From positions 1 to 38,584 of the forward strand of contig NZ_VOBR01000046.1 in assembly GCF_007845675.1 (NCBI RefSeq): DNA of 38,584 bases, in the 5' to 3' direction. The notes under the pieces are model-generated. The model was given only the letters and a program-made list of their open reading frames with translations. It was not told where the DNA came from and made no database searches. How positions within the stretch are numbered: the stretch's first letter is position 1; each line of letters starts with the position of its first letter. The stretch is from Lentzea tibetensis (GTDB lineage: Bacteria > Actinomycetota > Actinomycetes > Mycobacteriales > Pseudonocardiaceae). A program made the position numbers and the translations under genes. This document shows positions 27,632 through 37,263 of the stretch, piece after piece.

Positions 27632-28696
27632 ACCGGGCGGGGAAGGGTCGGACGCGAGGCGGTGCGGTTGCGGGCGGCCGGGTGGTTCGCCTGGGACGTG
27701 CCGGTCGCCGAGATCGCCGGCCTGCTGCGGGTGTCGACCAACGCGGTGTACGTGTGGCGGCGCCGATGGCGTGCCGGTGGCCCTGGGGCATTGGCCTCGA
27801 AGGGCGTCGGCGGGGCCGGCCTGCCGGCTGGATGAGCGGCGACAGGCTCGGTTGGCCCAGGCCTTGGGGCAAGGGCCCGGCCGTGCACGGATTCGGCGAG
27901 GACCAACGGTGGACGCCGGCGCGGGTGGCCGAGCTGATCGCGCGGCTGTTCCACACCCCGCTACACCCTGCGCGGGGTGTCGTATCTGTTGCACCGCATG
28001 GGGTTCTCACCACAGGTGCCCGCCGATCGCGCGGCCGGACGCGACGAGGACGCGATCGTCACCTGGCGTGAGGAGACGTGGCCGGCGGGAAACGGTAGCG
28101 GCGGAGCGGGGCGCGTGGCTGTGCTTCGAGGACGAGGCCGGTCAGACCCTGCGTCCGCCGAGAGCCCGGACCCGGGGACGCCGGGGCCGTACCCCGCGGG
28201 TCCCGGTGTCGGGCAAGGGATCGGGCTGGGTCTCGGTCGCCGGATTGGTGTGCGTGCGGCCTGGCCGGCGGTCTCGGTTGATCTGTCGCACCCGGACCCA
28301 CCGCGGCCGCGAGGGGGAGCGGCGCAGCTTCGGCGAGGCCGACCACGCGGCCTTGCCGGATGCCGCGCACCAGCAACTGGACGGTCCGATCGTGGTGATC
28401 TGGGACAACCTCAACACGCACGTCAGCGCGGCGATGCGGGAGTTGATCGCGGCACGGGACTGGCCGCACGGGACTGGCTGCACGTGATCGGGCTTCCCGC
28501 CTACGCGCCGGACCTCAACCCGGCCGAGCACGTGAGGTCGCATGTCAAGCGAAGCTTGGGCAACCTCATCGTGCACGGGATCGACCAGTTGGTCGCAGTC
28601 GCGGTGGTGAAGAACCGGCTCAAGCGGATCCAGTACCGGCCCGAGTTGATCGACGCCTTCCTCGCTCACACCGGGCTCGACCTGGAACCTCCGTAA
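27632..28696 (+). pseudogene. IS630-family transposase, multiply frameshifted
   Basis: The N-terminal HTH part reads REAVRLRAAGWFAWDVPVAE and LLRVSTNAVYVWRRRW. Sense continues through at least four frame changes: CRLDERRQARLAQALGQG, EDQRWTPARVAELIARLF, YLLHRMGF, then the DDE core. Catalytic Asp1 is in LCFEDEAGQTLRPP, Asp2 in VVIWDNLNTHVS, and Glu in PAYAPDLNPAEHV. The C-terminus (LVAVAVVKNRLKRIQY to GLDLEPP) is complete. The core motifs survive but the frame is too broken for a product. Terminal repeats could not be defined by eye. Confidence 0.85.
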
Positions 28697-28814
28697 TGCC
28701 AGCCTTTCAACCTCTGTAGTGGCATTGTCATCGACCCTGTCCGTCAAACGGGGCAACCCCAACCATGCCGTGATCATCGATGCGACGCCTGGCCACGCGA
28801 GGAATAGAATGGTG

Positions 28815-29990
28815 CTAATGTAAGACACGCATGTCAATATAGTCGGGGACCTGAGCCTTCAGGGCGCCGTTCGGCTGGAAGCGATAGAACAGCAGGGCCG
28901 TGTGGCATGCGGAGTTGCCGTTCCACCTGTGGTCGCAGGTGATCTGAGGCCCCATGAAACTGTCCATGTCTTTCACTGCGCGCAGCGCAGCGGTGACGTT
29001 GGCCGGTGTGACGACTCTGTCCATTGTGGATAGCACCCGCGAGAATGTAATCGTGTCCGCGAACGTGACCATGGCGCCTGGCACGGCGTCGCTATGCCCT
29101 GCGGCTTTCATGGCCTCGTTGTAGAGGTCGATCTCGTCCTGACTCGCGGGCGGCGCAGACAGGGGATCGGCTGGATTCCAATGGTCCGACGAGAGCTCAA
29201 CGCCGATTGATTGTTTGCCGACAGCGGCAGGCAGGCCGGTGCACGACGCGGCAAGAATCCGGCCCCTATAGGAGACCTCGCGCAGTGCACGCACCATCGC
29301 GGCGCACTGTTCCTCGGTGGCTGCAATGCTTCCGCTCGCCTCCGGTGCCTCTCGCAGGACCTGCGCGGCGAGTGCCGGCCAGTTCGGCGACGCAGCGTCG
29401 TAGTAGACCGTCTTGTAGCGCAGGCCCAACTTCGCCGCACCGGGTTTCATGATGGTGTCGGTGAACGCGCGGCTCGTCACGGCTTCCGGCATCAGCCACG
29501 TAATGGTCTTGATGCCCTGATCGGCGTAGTATTTCAACGCCGCACTGCCATACGCTATTGACGCAGCACCGAAGAAGAATGCATTGGGGTCCGCCATGAC
29601 TCCTGGCGTGAACTGGACGTGCCCGACCAGTGGGATACCGGCGGCTTTGAGCGAGGGAAGAGCGGCGTCGATCCCGATGTCAATACCTTCCAAGACCGCG
29701 ATCACCTTCTTCTGCACGAACATCTCGGCGCACTCGACCGACTGAGCAGGAGTGCCGTCGGTGGCGCAGCGGACCACATCGAGGGGACGTCCCTTGATGC
29801 CGCCGTTGTTGTTGACGTGCTGGATGGCCACTTCAGAGCCAGTCCTCAACTGCGGTGCCGCGAAAGCGCCCTCCTGGTTGTTGATGAAGCCGATCTTGAT
29901 GGGCTCCCCGCTCGCGGGGTTGCCTCGCTCCGAGACGCATCCGGTGAGCGCCAACGCGGTGAGGACGGCGGTGAGGACTCTGGTGTGCAT
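28815..29990 (-). CDS. Branched-chain amino-acid-type ABC substrate-binding lipoprotein
   Basis: 391 residues of the Peripla_BP_6 (LivK/amide-binding) family. A lipoprotein signal MHTRVLTAVLTALALTGC places the lipid-modified Cys at 18. IKIGFINNQEGAFAAPQL and VNNNGGIKGRPLDVVRC are the standard first-lobe start, and the second lobe runs to the C-terminus. It would capture an amino acid or amide outside the membrane, but no permease or ATPase gene is nearby, so it is an orphan that may work with a transporter elsewhere or act as a sensor. GGGAG lies 8 bp before the ATG. The frame is intact. Confidence 0.85.
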   Translation of the reverse strand: MHTRVLTAVLTALALTGCVSERGNPASGEPIKIGFINNQEGAFAAPQLRTGSEVAIQHVNNNGGIKGRPLDVVRCATDGTPAQSVECAEMFVQKKVIAVLEGIDIGIDAALPSLKAAGIPLVGHVQFTPGVMADPNAFFFGAASIAYGSAALKYYADQGIKTITWLMPEAVTSRAFTDTIMKPGAAKLGLRYKTVYYDAASPNWPALAAQVLREAPEASGSIAATEEQCAAMVRALREVSYRGRILAASCTGLPAAVGKQSIGVELSSDHWNPADPLSAPPASQDEIDLYNEAMKAAGHSDAVPGAMVTFADTITFSRVLSTMDRVVTPANVTAALRAVKDMDSFMGPQITCDHRWNGNSACHTALLFYRFQPNGALKAQVPDYIDMRVLH

Positions 29991-30098
29991 TGATGACTCC
30001 CAAACTTGACATCGGCGGTGATGTATCAGGGGGCACCATCGAGGTGACGTCGATCAAGCTCTGGCTCCTCGACCCGGTGCCGTGATCACGAACACTTC

Positions 30099-31187
30099 CT
30101 AGATCAACTTGATTGCGCTCCGATCGCATACCAAGGTGGATTTGCCGTCGGTGCACCGGCCCGCCGGGCGACCGGGTTTGCGCAAGCCCGTACCCTTGTC
30201 GACCAGCCGATCGTCAGCGCGATCTCGATCGCCCGCGCTGCGCTCGCGCTCTTCGGCCAGCCATGTGTGCTTCTGACGGCGCAGAATCGCCACAGCGGCC
30301 TTGGCGTCCGTCACAGCCATGTCGGCTGACGGCCAAGCGAATTCCGCTGTGGCCCCAAGCAAACGGAAGCTCACGGTGACGTAGGCGCTGCGGTAGGTCT
30401 TTCGGGAGACCAACGTCACTTGCGGTGCCGCGGACAGGTGCAACGCGTGCCTGAATCCGCGCGGACTGAGGCGACTTCTCGGCGAACAGCGAGTCGAAGA
30501 GACGACCTAGCCGACCGAGACCCGCCGCTATGTTTGGCGCCATGCACGGCTTGATCTCAGCCAACGAACTGGAGTCCAGAATGGCGTACAGCAATGGCTT
30601 CAGGACGTGGATCCGTTGTGGCTGGGACGGCAGCAACGCCAACAGGTCGTCACTGTTCCACAATCCACGCAGGCTGAACACGTCTCTGCTGCTCGACGCA
30701 ACTGCATCCATCAACCGCTTCAGGTCAAGGGCTGCTGACGTGAGCGCCGCGCTTCGAGATGTGGATCGCACTGTGCTGGCCGACAGCGTCAGCCGGATGA
30801 GGTCACCGCCGGCGAATATGTGCCCAAGACCTGGCCGTGATCCCAATGAAGGCATCGTCCTGGCCACGTCATTGAGCGCCACCATGGTCCGGTGTCTTGC
30901 CAGACGGGGGTTCACACCGTGCCCGACCGGGTTGGAGCAGTGATCTAGCGGAGCACCGAATTCGACCATCCGGGGATGCCGCGCGCAGGTTGTACGCTCC
31001 ATGGTCGCCTCGCCACACGAGGCCCAGGTCTCGATCGACACGTCCACGTGCAGCCCGCTGCGGCAACGCCGCTCGACCACCGTCGTGGCGTCCAGGTCGT
31101 CGGTGATCCTGATCATGACGAAGTCCGCGTACCGTGACCGTTGCGCGCGTGCCGCACCACGCCGCAGCTGCGGATCAGTTCTTTCAT
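30099..31187 (-). pseudogene. Unrecognised gene with two probable frameshifts
   Basis: An ATG (31187) overlaps the stop of the upstream lipoprotein gene (ATGA) and gives MKELIRSCGVVRHARNGHG before running into a stop. An adjacent frame carries on near 31130 as RYADFVMIRITDDLDATTVV and stays open to 30214, but appears to lose sense near 30435. There a third frame continues LSAAPQVTLVSRKTYRSAYV and EFAWPSADMAVTDAK...RRQKHTWLAEERERS to 30099. The joined product would be about 360 residues. I do not recognise a family, and no signal peptide or membrane helix is evident. Coupling to the lipoprotein suggests a shared task. Lower-confidence alternative: an intact gene from ATG 31116 to 30214. Confidence 0.45.
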
Positions 31188-32140
31188 CGGATGTTGATCG
31201 GAGCGTCGTTGAAGGAAAGCACTCGCACCTTCTGTCCCGATGACTTCGACGGGATGTGCGTCAGAAACATCTGCAGCCGCTCGATCTCCAGCTTCTTGGA
31301 AGTCATTCCGGCCGACATCCTCAGAAGCGAGGCCTCGTTGCTGTTTGTATCAAGTGAAACGCTTCCGGAGCGGTCCAGGGGCTCTATTGTGTCAGTTACG
31401 GTGCTGGCGGTGAACGCGAGCACGCCACCGTCGGTGGTGGCCAACAGATGCACCGGATGCGTGACGTCCTCGAGTTCACGGGACAGCTTCCAACCGCGAC
31501 CGGTCATGTTCTGCTTGTTGACGCGGTAGTTGGCCGCCAGTTGTTCGTCTAGTGCAATCGAGGGAGCGAACCCGTCGTCGTGGCTATGCTCCACGTAGTG
31601 CGCGAGCACGGCCCCGCCGAGACCGGCCGGATCGATCGCCAGACCAGCGGTTTCCTTGACGACGCGAGCAGCGCCTCCGTCGTTGGTGTGCACAGTTGGA
31701 ACGGACTCGACAGGCGAGACTTGATACGCCGCCAGCCAGGGTGCACCCCTCGCCCGCTGGGTGAACAGTGTGTAGACGGGGCGAACTGACGGCACTCCGC
31801 CCCGCAGCCCGGTCGCAATGGACACGAACCACCGCGGGTATTCCCCCGTAGTCGGTAGGAGGAAGGTGGCACCGTCGTGTGTAACCGGCGCGGTAACTCT
31901 CCCCAGCTCCTTGTTGATCGTCAGGAGCGCTTGGTTCAAGGTGCGCAGCGGAGGTACCTCGATCCGCATGAGGCCGCCGACGTCCAAGCCCTTATAGATG
32001 TCGTTGTTGGCCACGTAGTAACCGGCCAGCACGTCCATCGCCTGCTGCTTGGACAAAAGCGGAACCTCAGGGCTGAGATCACCACGAGTTGTTCCGCACG
32101 CCAACCTGACAACGAGGAGCACACAGACGAGAGTCCTCAT
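31184..32140 (-). CDS. Putative lipoprotein of unknown function
   Basis: 318 residues. ATG 32140 is chosen because GGAAAGG lies about 10 bp upstream and the product then begins with a short hydrophobic signal (MRTLVCVLLVVRLACGTT) whose RLAC looks like a lipobox. The frame upstream of it shows nothing sensible. KQQAMDVLAGYYVANNDIYK and EYPRWFVSIATG recall actinobacterial lipoproteins of the DUF8094 kind, but that is a weak by-eye match. Function unknown. The gene is intact and translationally coupled (ATGA) to the broken gene downstream. Confidence 0.6.
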   Translation of the reverse strand: MRTLVCVLLVVRLACGTTRGDLSPEVPLLSKQQAMDVLAGYYVANNDIYKGLDVGGLMRIEVPPLRTLNQALLTINKELGRVTAPVTHDGATFLLPTTGEYPRWFVSIATGLRGGVPSVRPVYTLFTQRARGAPWLAAYQVSPVESVPTVHTNDGGAARVVKETAGLAIDPAGLGGAVLAHYVEHSHDDGFAPSIALDEQLAANYRVNKQNMTGRGWKLSRELEDVTHPVHLLATTDGGVLAFTASTVTDTIEPLDRSGSVSLDTNSNEASLLRMSAGMTSKKLEIERLQMFLTHIPSKSSGQKVRVLSFNDAPINIR

Positions 32141-32470
32141 AGAACGAGACCTTTCCAGCACCCTGCCGACGCACTTCGAAGTGATCAGCAACATGGCTCC
32201 GCATTGCGGCCGCTGTTGTGTCAGCTGATGAGGAAGGGTCGCGCTGTGCGGAGCGTCCAGCATCGGGGTTAACCGCAAGCATTACGCAACACCCACCCAG
32301 TTGAGGCATCTCTGCACGTCATACGTGTGCCTCTGCCGACACCGACTGGTTCCGGACGTATACATCTACACTCTCAGTACATGGACAACCACATTCCGTA
32401 TCATTCGCGTTAGGTAGGGCACGTCCCGTCGGCGCCAGAGCGTTACGGACTCGCCCATGCTGCGAGGTGA
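32141..32470. other. Intergenic region between the zincin gene and the lipoprotein gene
   Basis: Both flanking genes read leftwards, so this holds the end of the first and presumably the promoter of the lipoprotein gene. It is somewhat AT-richer around 32350-32400. No clear hairpin or promoter pair could be assigned. Confidence 0.4.
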
Positions 32471-32571
32471 TCAGGATGAGCGCGAGGTGCTCGTGATCAG
32501 CCGCATGGCCGCGCCGACTTGGTCGCTGTGATGGCGCTCGGCGGGGCGGCCTGCCGCCTCGCCGAGGGTTT

Positions 32572-35500
32572 CTACAGGGAAGTCGATGATCGTGTTCTTG
32601 TAGTGGTCGTTGCGAGCGCGGGCGGTGTTGCGGAAGTGGTGTGGGTCGGGTTGTTTAGTGAGGAGGCGCTCTTGGGGCACCTGAGGCTGGCGGCGTTGGC
32701 GATGGCGGAGTTGGTGTTGAGATTGTTGATTGGGTGGAGTGCGGGTGAGTTTGTGGCGGTGGAGTTGGTAGGAGTTCTGTTACCGATTGCTGTTTGGAAT
32801 TCGCGGTATCCTTGCCAGAAGTCGTGTTCGGCTTGATGTTGTTGGACGGGGTTGGCTGTGATGGGGTTGGCGTTGTCGCCGGTGATGCTTTGTATGACGC
32901 CCGCGACTGCGTCAGACTCGTGTTGTTCAATGTGACTTTTACTGTTGTTGCGGGGTAGATGGGTGTAGGGGTCGTGGCCGGTGTTGGCGCCGAGGTAGGC
33001 GGTGGCGAGTTGGGCGAAGTATTCTTTGGCAGTGGTGGCTGAGTAATTGGGTTGGGTGAGGTTGGTGCCGTAGGTAGGTCCGTCAGGCCATTGCACCTGT
33101 TCGGCGTTGTTTACCTTCTCCCATTTGTCGCGGAAGGCTTGGTCGATGGTTTTCCGGTCTTTGTCGCTGAGTCCGTGTTCGTGGATGGTGTGGGCGAATT
33201 CGTGGACGAGCACGGAGTAGCCGTCGTCGTAGTGTGGTGCGTGGCTGACGGTGGTGGTGCCGCCGGTGAGGTTTTCGGCGCCGACGGCGACGAGAATGGT
33301 TCCGCCGGCGCCTCGTGCGGTGTTCCAGGTGCCGTGTTCGGGTGAGATCTCGGTGTTGGCGAGGTGTCGGAATTCCTCGAGTTCGGTCAGGGGTGTGGCT
33401 TCGGGGATGAGGACGACCTGGACGCCTTTGTCGAGAAGTCGTTCGGTGATGTCGGGGTTGCCGAGTAGGCGGGCGATCTGGGATTCGGCTTCGCGGCGTG
33501 CGGTGACGGGCTGGTCGACGTTGCCGGCCCAGCGGACCATGAGCTGGGCGGCGGTCTGGGCGAACACCTCGGGGGGCAGGGTGTTGCGGAGCTGGTGGAT
33601 CAGGTCGGTTTTCCCGGTGAGGAGGTTCTGCCGGTTGCCGTGCAGCCGTTCCAGTGCCGCGGCGCGTTCCATCGGTGACATCGTGGGCAGCTGGGACATC
33701 AACTGGTCGAGACCTATCTCGAGATCGGCGATGTCGGCGTTGTACTTGCTTGTCACATACGTGTGCGGCGTGTCCAGCGACAGGTGGCTCAGCTGTTGAG
33801 CGGCGAGCTCGATGCCGTCCTCGAGTCGACCAGCCATCGGCGGCGGCGGAGGTGGCAGATGGTAATCATCAACATCCATCTCATCTGCGGAATCGACATC
33901 GGCGGTTTGGGTGGCCTCGTAATCGAGGAGTCCGTTCCCTGCGGAGACCGCCGACGGTTCGCGAAGGTTGAGGAACTTGTTCCGGAGGTTCGTCAGGTCA
34001 GAAAGACTGTATGTGTTTGGCGCTAGAGCAACATTGCGGAGCTGCAGGTAGACGTCCATGAATTGTTCGTACTGTTCCCGTGTGCCGCCAGGCCAGTCGA
34101 AATCAGCACTGCTGGACGCGTCATTGAGGAACTCGGAAGCGCTCCATTCCGGGGCCATCCAATACAGCTTGGTGTCATCCCTTGCTGACGACGTGCCGGT
34201 GCTGCGATCCTTTGACGGATTCAAATATTCTAGGATAGGTTCAGCCAGCTCCTCCTGAGTGTTGAAATGAGCTCGTCTGTTATATTCAACGGCCTTGACA
34301 GCCTCACTTCCCGTGACGTGATGGGGGGTGTCATCGACGTAATCGGCGGCATCTGAGAACGTGCGACTGAGGAAACCGGCCGCGCTGTTGGTATTACCAC
34401 GGCCGACCCACAGATTTGGCACGTGATTGAACATCTGCTTTTCCCATGCCTGCAGCTCTTTCACCATGTCGGCGCGACCGTCGTGACCTGGAGGATGGTG
34501 GTAATTGACCCAGGATTTGAAGGTGTCACGAATCTGGTGACTAGGAATGATATGACGTTTGTGGAACAGCTGTTTCCCGCCCTGCATCCGCGGCAGCGGG
34601 CGTGCCTTCTCCGTCTCGCTGAGGAAGTTGCTGCGTTTGATCGGTTCGATCTCGCCCCGAAGTTTCGAGTAAGAATCCAGAGGTTCGACACCACTGATTC
34701 GGGCCAACGCATCCATTTGGGCACGCCCTGTCAGTGTGTCCAGAGCCCATTTGCGCAATCCTTCGCGTTCCTGCGCGGAAAGGTTGGCCATGTCGGTGGG
34801 TACAACAGACGTGTAGCAGGAGCCAGACCTTGTCTTGTCCAGCTCTTTGAGCAGGCCGGATGTGCGCATCTTAGCCAGGTCCAGTCTGGTTGCGTCTGTT
34901 CTTTCTGTTCCGTGGCCGATGTGGTAGTCACGCTGGACAGCATCGGCGACGTCCGAGGCATTCAGGGGCTTGTCGGTGCTGAGTAACGCCCCTAGCGTCG
35001 CGGCGGCCCGCTTCGCGCCGACGCCGTCGCCGAACGCGTAACGCAGCGCGGCGGGAAGCGGCGGCAGGGGCCGTGTGGTACCTAGAGGCTCAGTACCCTC
35101 AATACGGGCCTGGGCGTTGGCGCGCTCACCATCGTCGGTGAGTTGAGCGGCCCACTGCGCCAGGTCAGGATCCCGCCGGTAGCTTTCAGGAACACTTCCG
35201 ACGTAGAGGTCCCTCCGGCCGTCCTTGCCGTAGTGGCTCGCCATATTCTGAGTCCTGAGATGCAAGAGATGCGTGTTGACACCTCCCTTGGAGGTGTCAA
35301 CATTGTGGTCTGACTTCAACCGCATTTGGATCATCTCATTGGTGAGCGGCGTGTCGGTACGCATGAGGATGCCCAGTACTTGGCTGGTCCGGTGGCCACT
35401 GAGGTTGTCCTCCTCTTTGAGGAGGTCTGTAATGTGGGACGGCAGGGGCGGTACGGGTGGCTCGCTCCGTAGCGGAGGTGCGACCGACGTATTGTTGAGT

Positions 35501-37251
35501 TGATTCTGAGCTTTAACTCTCATGGAGCTAGGAAGGCCCTCGACCCAGTTGCACAGCTCACTATCGGTTTCCAAGCCTTGAGGGACTACGCCCTTGTAGG
35601 CGTTGGTGTTGCCGAGCTTGCGGGCGACCACTGCCATGTTGGAGCGTTGCAGCCATAGTGTGTAGCGGGCAATGTCCTTCGCGGCTGTGGTTCCTGATAG
35701 GGCGGTTTCCAGGTCGTTGTTGGTGGCCGGATCGTTGGTCAGCAGGACAGACCACACGCGAAGGGCATTCGCTTCGGTGAGGCCGCCTTTAGTCACACGG
35801 TCCGGATGCAAGGCGCTCTTCAGCGTGTCGGCGGTAGGAAAGTTGGCAGGGGCGGTCGTGGCCGCATGCTGCGCGATCGGATTGACGCCCTCACTGCGTT
35901 GTTTAGCGCGAGCACGACCATTCACATTGGGCAGATTGTCGATAAACTTCTTGAATGTGCCGTCGTCCAGCAGCTCGGGTGGCAGTAAGATTCTCACGCT
36001 ATACAGGGGTGTATTACTACTCTTCGCACCTTCGATTGATGAGCTTGCCAGAAATGTGTCGACCATTGCGCTAAGGTATGGCGCTACGGTCGCTTTGGTT
36101 GCATTTGGGAAGTGGTGGTGTTCCTTAAGAAGATTGGCTATCTCCTGTTGGCTGAGAGGTTTCTCGGCGGTCAGCAGAACCTCGAAGATCCTGGACACCA
36201 GCAAGCTATTTTCACTGTTCTTGTGAGTGTTCTGAACCAGGCGCGTGTGCAGCGTCTCCGGTAGCTGCAGGATGTTGGGGCGGATGTTCAGATGACTTGT
36301 GGCCGCAGTGCTGGCGGCGGGCGCAGGTAAGCCTCGGGCCCAGTCGAGCAGTGCGTCGCTCTCGGTCTCCGAGAGGCCCTGCGGCATGACAGGACTGTAG
36401 AGATATGCCTTTGACGCCTGTCCGTTTTCGACGGCCAGGCCGGCTTCCTTCATCGCTAGCAGATAGTTTCTCAGTTTAGATGTTGGATAACCGGGGGGAA
36501 GCTCCCCGCTATTTAAAATGTCATTGACGCCCATCGGCTCAGGATGCTTCAGCAGTACGCCCCATAGCGGTGCGAACCACTCCGCTCTGCTGCCGCTACC
36601 CTTGAGCTTTTGCTTAGCCGCATAGCCGTACCTCTGAGGCATTGGCGGATTAGTGGATTGACTGCTCGAATGTGAGGAAGAGGGGTTGTTTGACGACGAG
36701 GAGGGGAGAGACGGGGAGGGCAGCGATACGATGTCAATGTTGTACTGAGGTAGAGGCGGTGGAATAACTTGGGGAGCGGGAGTCATAGCGGTGCCGAGAG
36801 GCAGGCTCACAGTGGTTGCCGTACCCGACGAACCGGTCTTGGTGATGCTGATCCTGTGAGGAGAGAGCCACTGGCCGCCGGGCATGGCGTGCTGGATGTA
36901 GGGCAAGTAACTGGTGATCACATTGTCCAGGACCTGTTGGACTTGATCGGCCACGGGGAGTAGTGGCGCGGAGACGGTCACCGGTGGCACGACCTCACCC
37001 TTCGCGTAGTATGCCAGGGCCGTGTGAGCGACATCGCGGGCGAATCCGGTCAGGGCGTCGTACTGCTGGGGAGTCGGCCCTTGGGGGCCGATCTCCAGAG
37101 TCAGACCGGGTTCGATCTCCAGAGTCGGACCGGTTTCGACCTTCTCCCTTTTCGGGCCGCGCAGAGACAGCTCGGCAACCTCCTCCGATACCGAGCTTAC
37201 CTGGCGCTTGCGATTGTCTTTTCCGTTTCCAGAAGCGGCCGCTGGCAGCAT
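32572..37251 (-). CDS. Giant toxin-like protein: winged-helix repeats, RHIIP nuclease-like segment, HExxH zincin
   Basis: About 1559 residues. ATG 37251 is preferred to 37263, since GGAGG lies 6 nt before it. Numbering below is from 37263. Residues 60-130 resemble the FARDVAxTAL segment of giant actinobacterial toxins; 170-210 is a Pro/Ser-rich linker. Five ~90-residue units (226-313, 351-446, 497-580, 623-708, 749-845) look like winged helices, each ending like VPQGL...L..W...LP. Next comes KRHIIPSH (902-909) with NLWVGRGNTNSA, an HNH-like pattern. The C-terminal third has LVHEFAH (HEFAH at 33190-33204) and KEYFAQLATAY, matching anthrax-lethal-factor-type zincins with Glu as third zinc ligand. 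No signal peptide. Past ~32680 the frame turns low-complexity, while another continues DHYKNTIIDFPVETLGE to 32471, suggesting a late frameshift. Confidence 0.7.
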   Translation of the reverse strand: MLPAAASGNGKDNRKRQVSSVSEEVAELSLRGPKREKVETGPTLEIEPGLTLEIGPQGPTPQQYDALTGFARDVAHTALAYYAKGEVVPPVTVSAPLLPVADQVQQVLDNVITSYLPYIQHAMPGGQWLSPHRISITKTGSSGTATTVSLPLGTAMTPAPQVIPPPLPQYNIDIVSLPSPSLPSSSSNNPSSSHSSSQSTNPPMPQRYGYAAKQKLKGSGSRAEWFAPLWGVLLKHPEPMGVNDILNSGELPPGYPTSKLRNYLLAMKEAGLAVENGQASKAYLYSPVMPQGLSETESDALLDWARGLPAPAASTAATSHLNIRPNILQLPETLHTRLVQNTHKNSENSLLVSRIFEVLLTAEKPLSQQEIANLLKEHHHFPNATKATVAPYLSAMVDTFLASSSIEGAKSSNTPLYSVRILLPPELLDDGTFKKFIDNLPNVNGRARAKQRSEGVNPIAQHAATTAPANFPTADTLKSALHPDRVTKGGLTEANALRVWSVLLTNDPATNNDLETALSGTTAAKDIARYTLWLQRSNMAVVARKLGNTNAYKGVVPQGLETDSELCNWVEGLPSSMRVKAQNQLNNTSVAPPLRSEPPVPPLPSHITDLLKEEDNLSGHRTSQVLGILMRTDTPLTNEMIQMRLKSDHNVDTSKGGVNTHLLHLRTQNMASHYGKDGRRDLYVGSVPESYRRDPDLAQWAAQLTDDGERANAQARIEGTEPLGTTRPLPPLPAALRYAFGDGVGAKRAAATLGALLSTDKPLNASDVADAVQRDYHIGHGTERTDATRLDLAKMRTSGLLKELDKTRSGSCYTSVVPTDMANLSAQEREGLRKWALDTLTGRAQMDALARISGVEPLDSYSKLRGEIEPIKRSNFLSETEKARPLPRMQGGKQLFHKRHIIPSHQIRDTFKSWVNYHHPPGHDGRADMVKELQAWEKQMFNHVPNLWVGRGNTNSAAGFLSRTFSDAADYVDDTPHHVTGSEAVKAVEYNRRAHFNTQEELAEPILEYLNPSKDRSTGTSSARDDTKLYWMAPEWSASEFLNDASSSADFDWPGGTREQYEQFMDVYLQLRNVALAPNTYSLSDLTNLRNKFLNLREPSAVSAGNGLLDYEATQTADVDSADEMDVDDYHLPPPPPPMAGRLEDGIELAAQQLSHLSLDTPHTYVTSKYNADIADLEIGLDQLMSQLPTMSPMERAAALERLHGNRQNLLTGKTDLIHQLRNTLPPEVFAQTAAQLMVRWAGNVDQPVTARREAESQIARLLGNPDITERLLDKGVQVVLIPEATPLTELEEFRHLANTEISPEHGTWNTARGAGGTILVAVGAENLTGGTTTVSHAPHYDDGYSVLVHEFAHTIHEHGLSDKDRKTIDQAFRDKWEKVNNAEQVQWPDGPTYGTNLTQPNYSATTAKEYFAQLATAYLGANTGHDPYTHLPRNNSKSHIEQHESDAVAGVIQSITGDNANPITANPVQQHQAEHDFWQGYREFQTAIGNRTPTNSTATNSPALHPINNLNTNSAIANAASLRCPKSASSLNNPTHTTSATPPALATTTTRTRSSTSL

Positions 37252-37263
37252 TCTTACCTCCAT

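Noticed and set aside
32519-32836. Plus-strand hydrophobic open frame
   Set aside because: Antisense to the zincin gene end; the hydrophobic look comes from the Thr/Asn-rich opposite strand.
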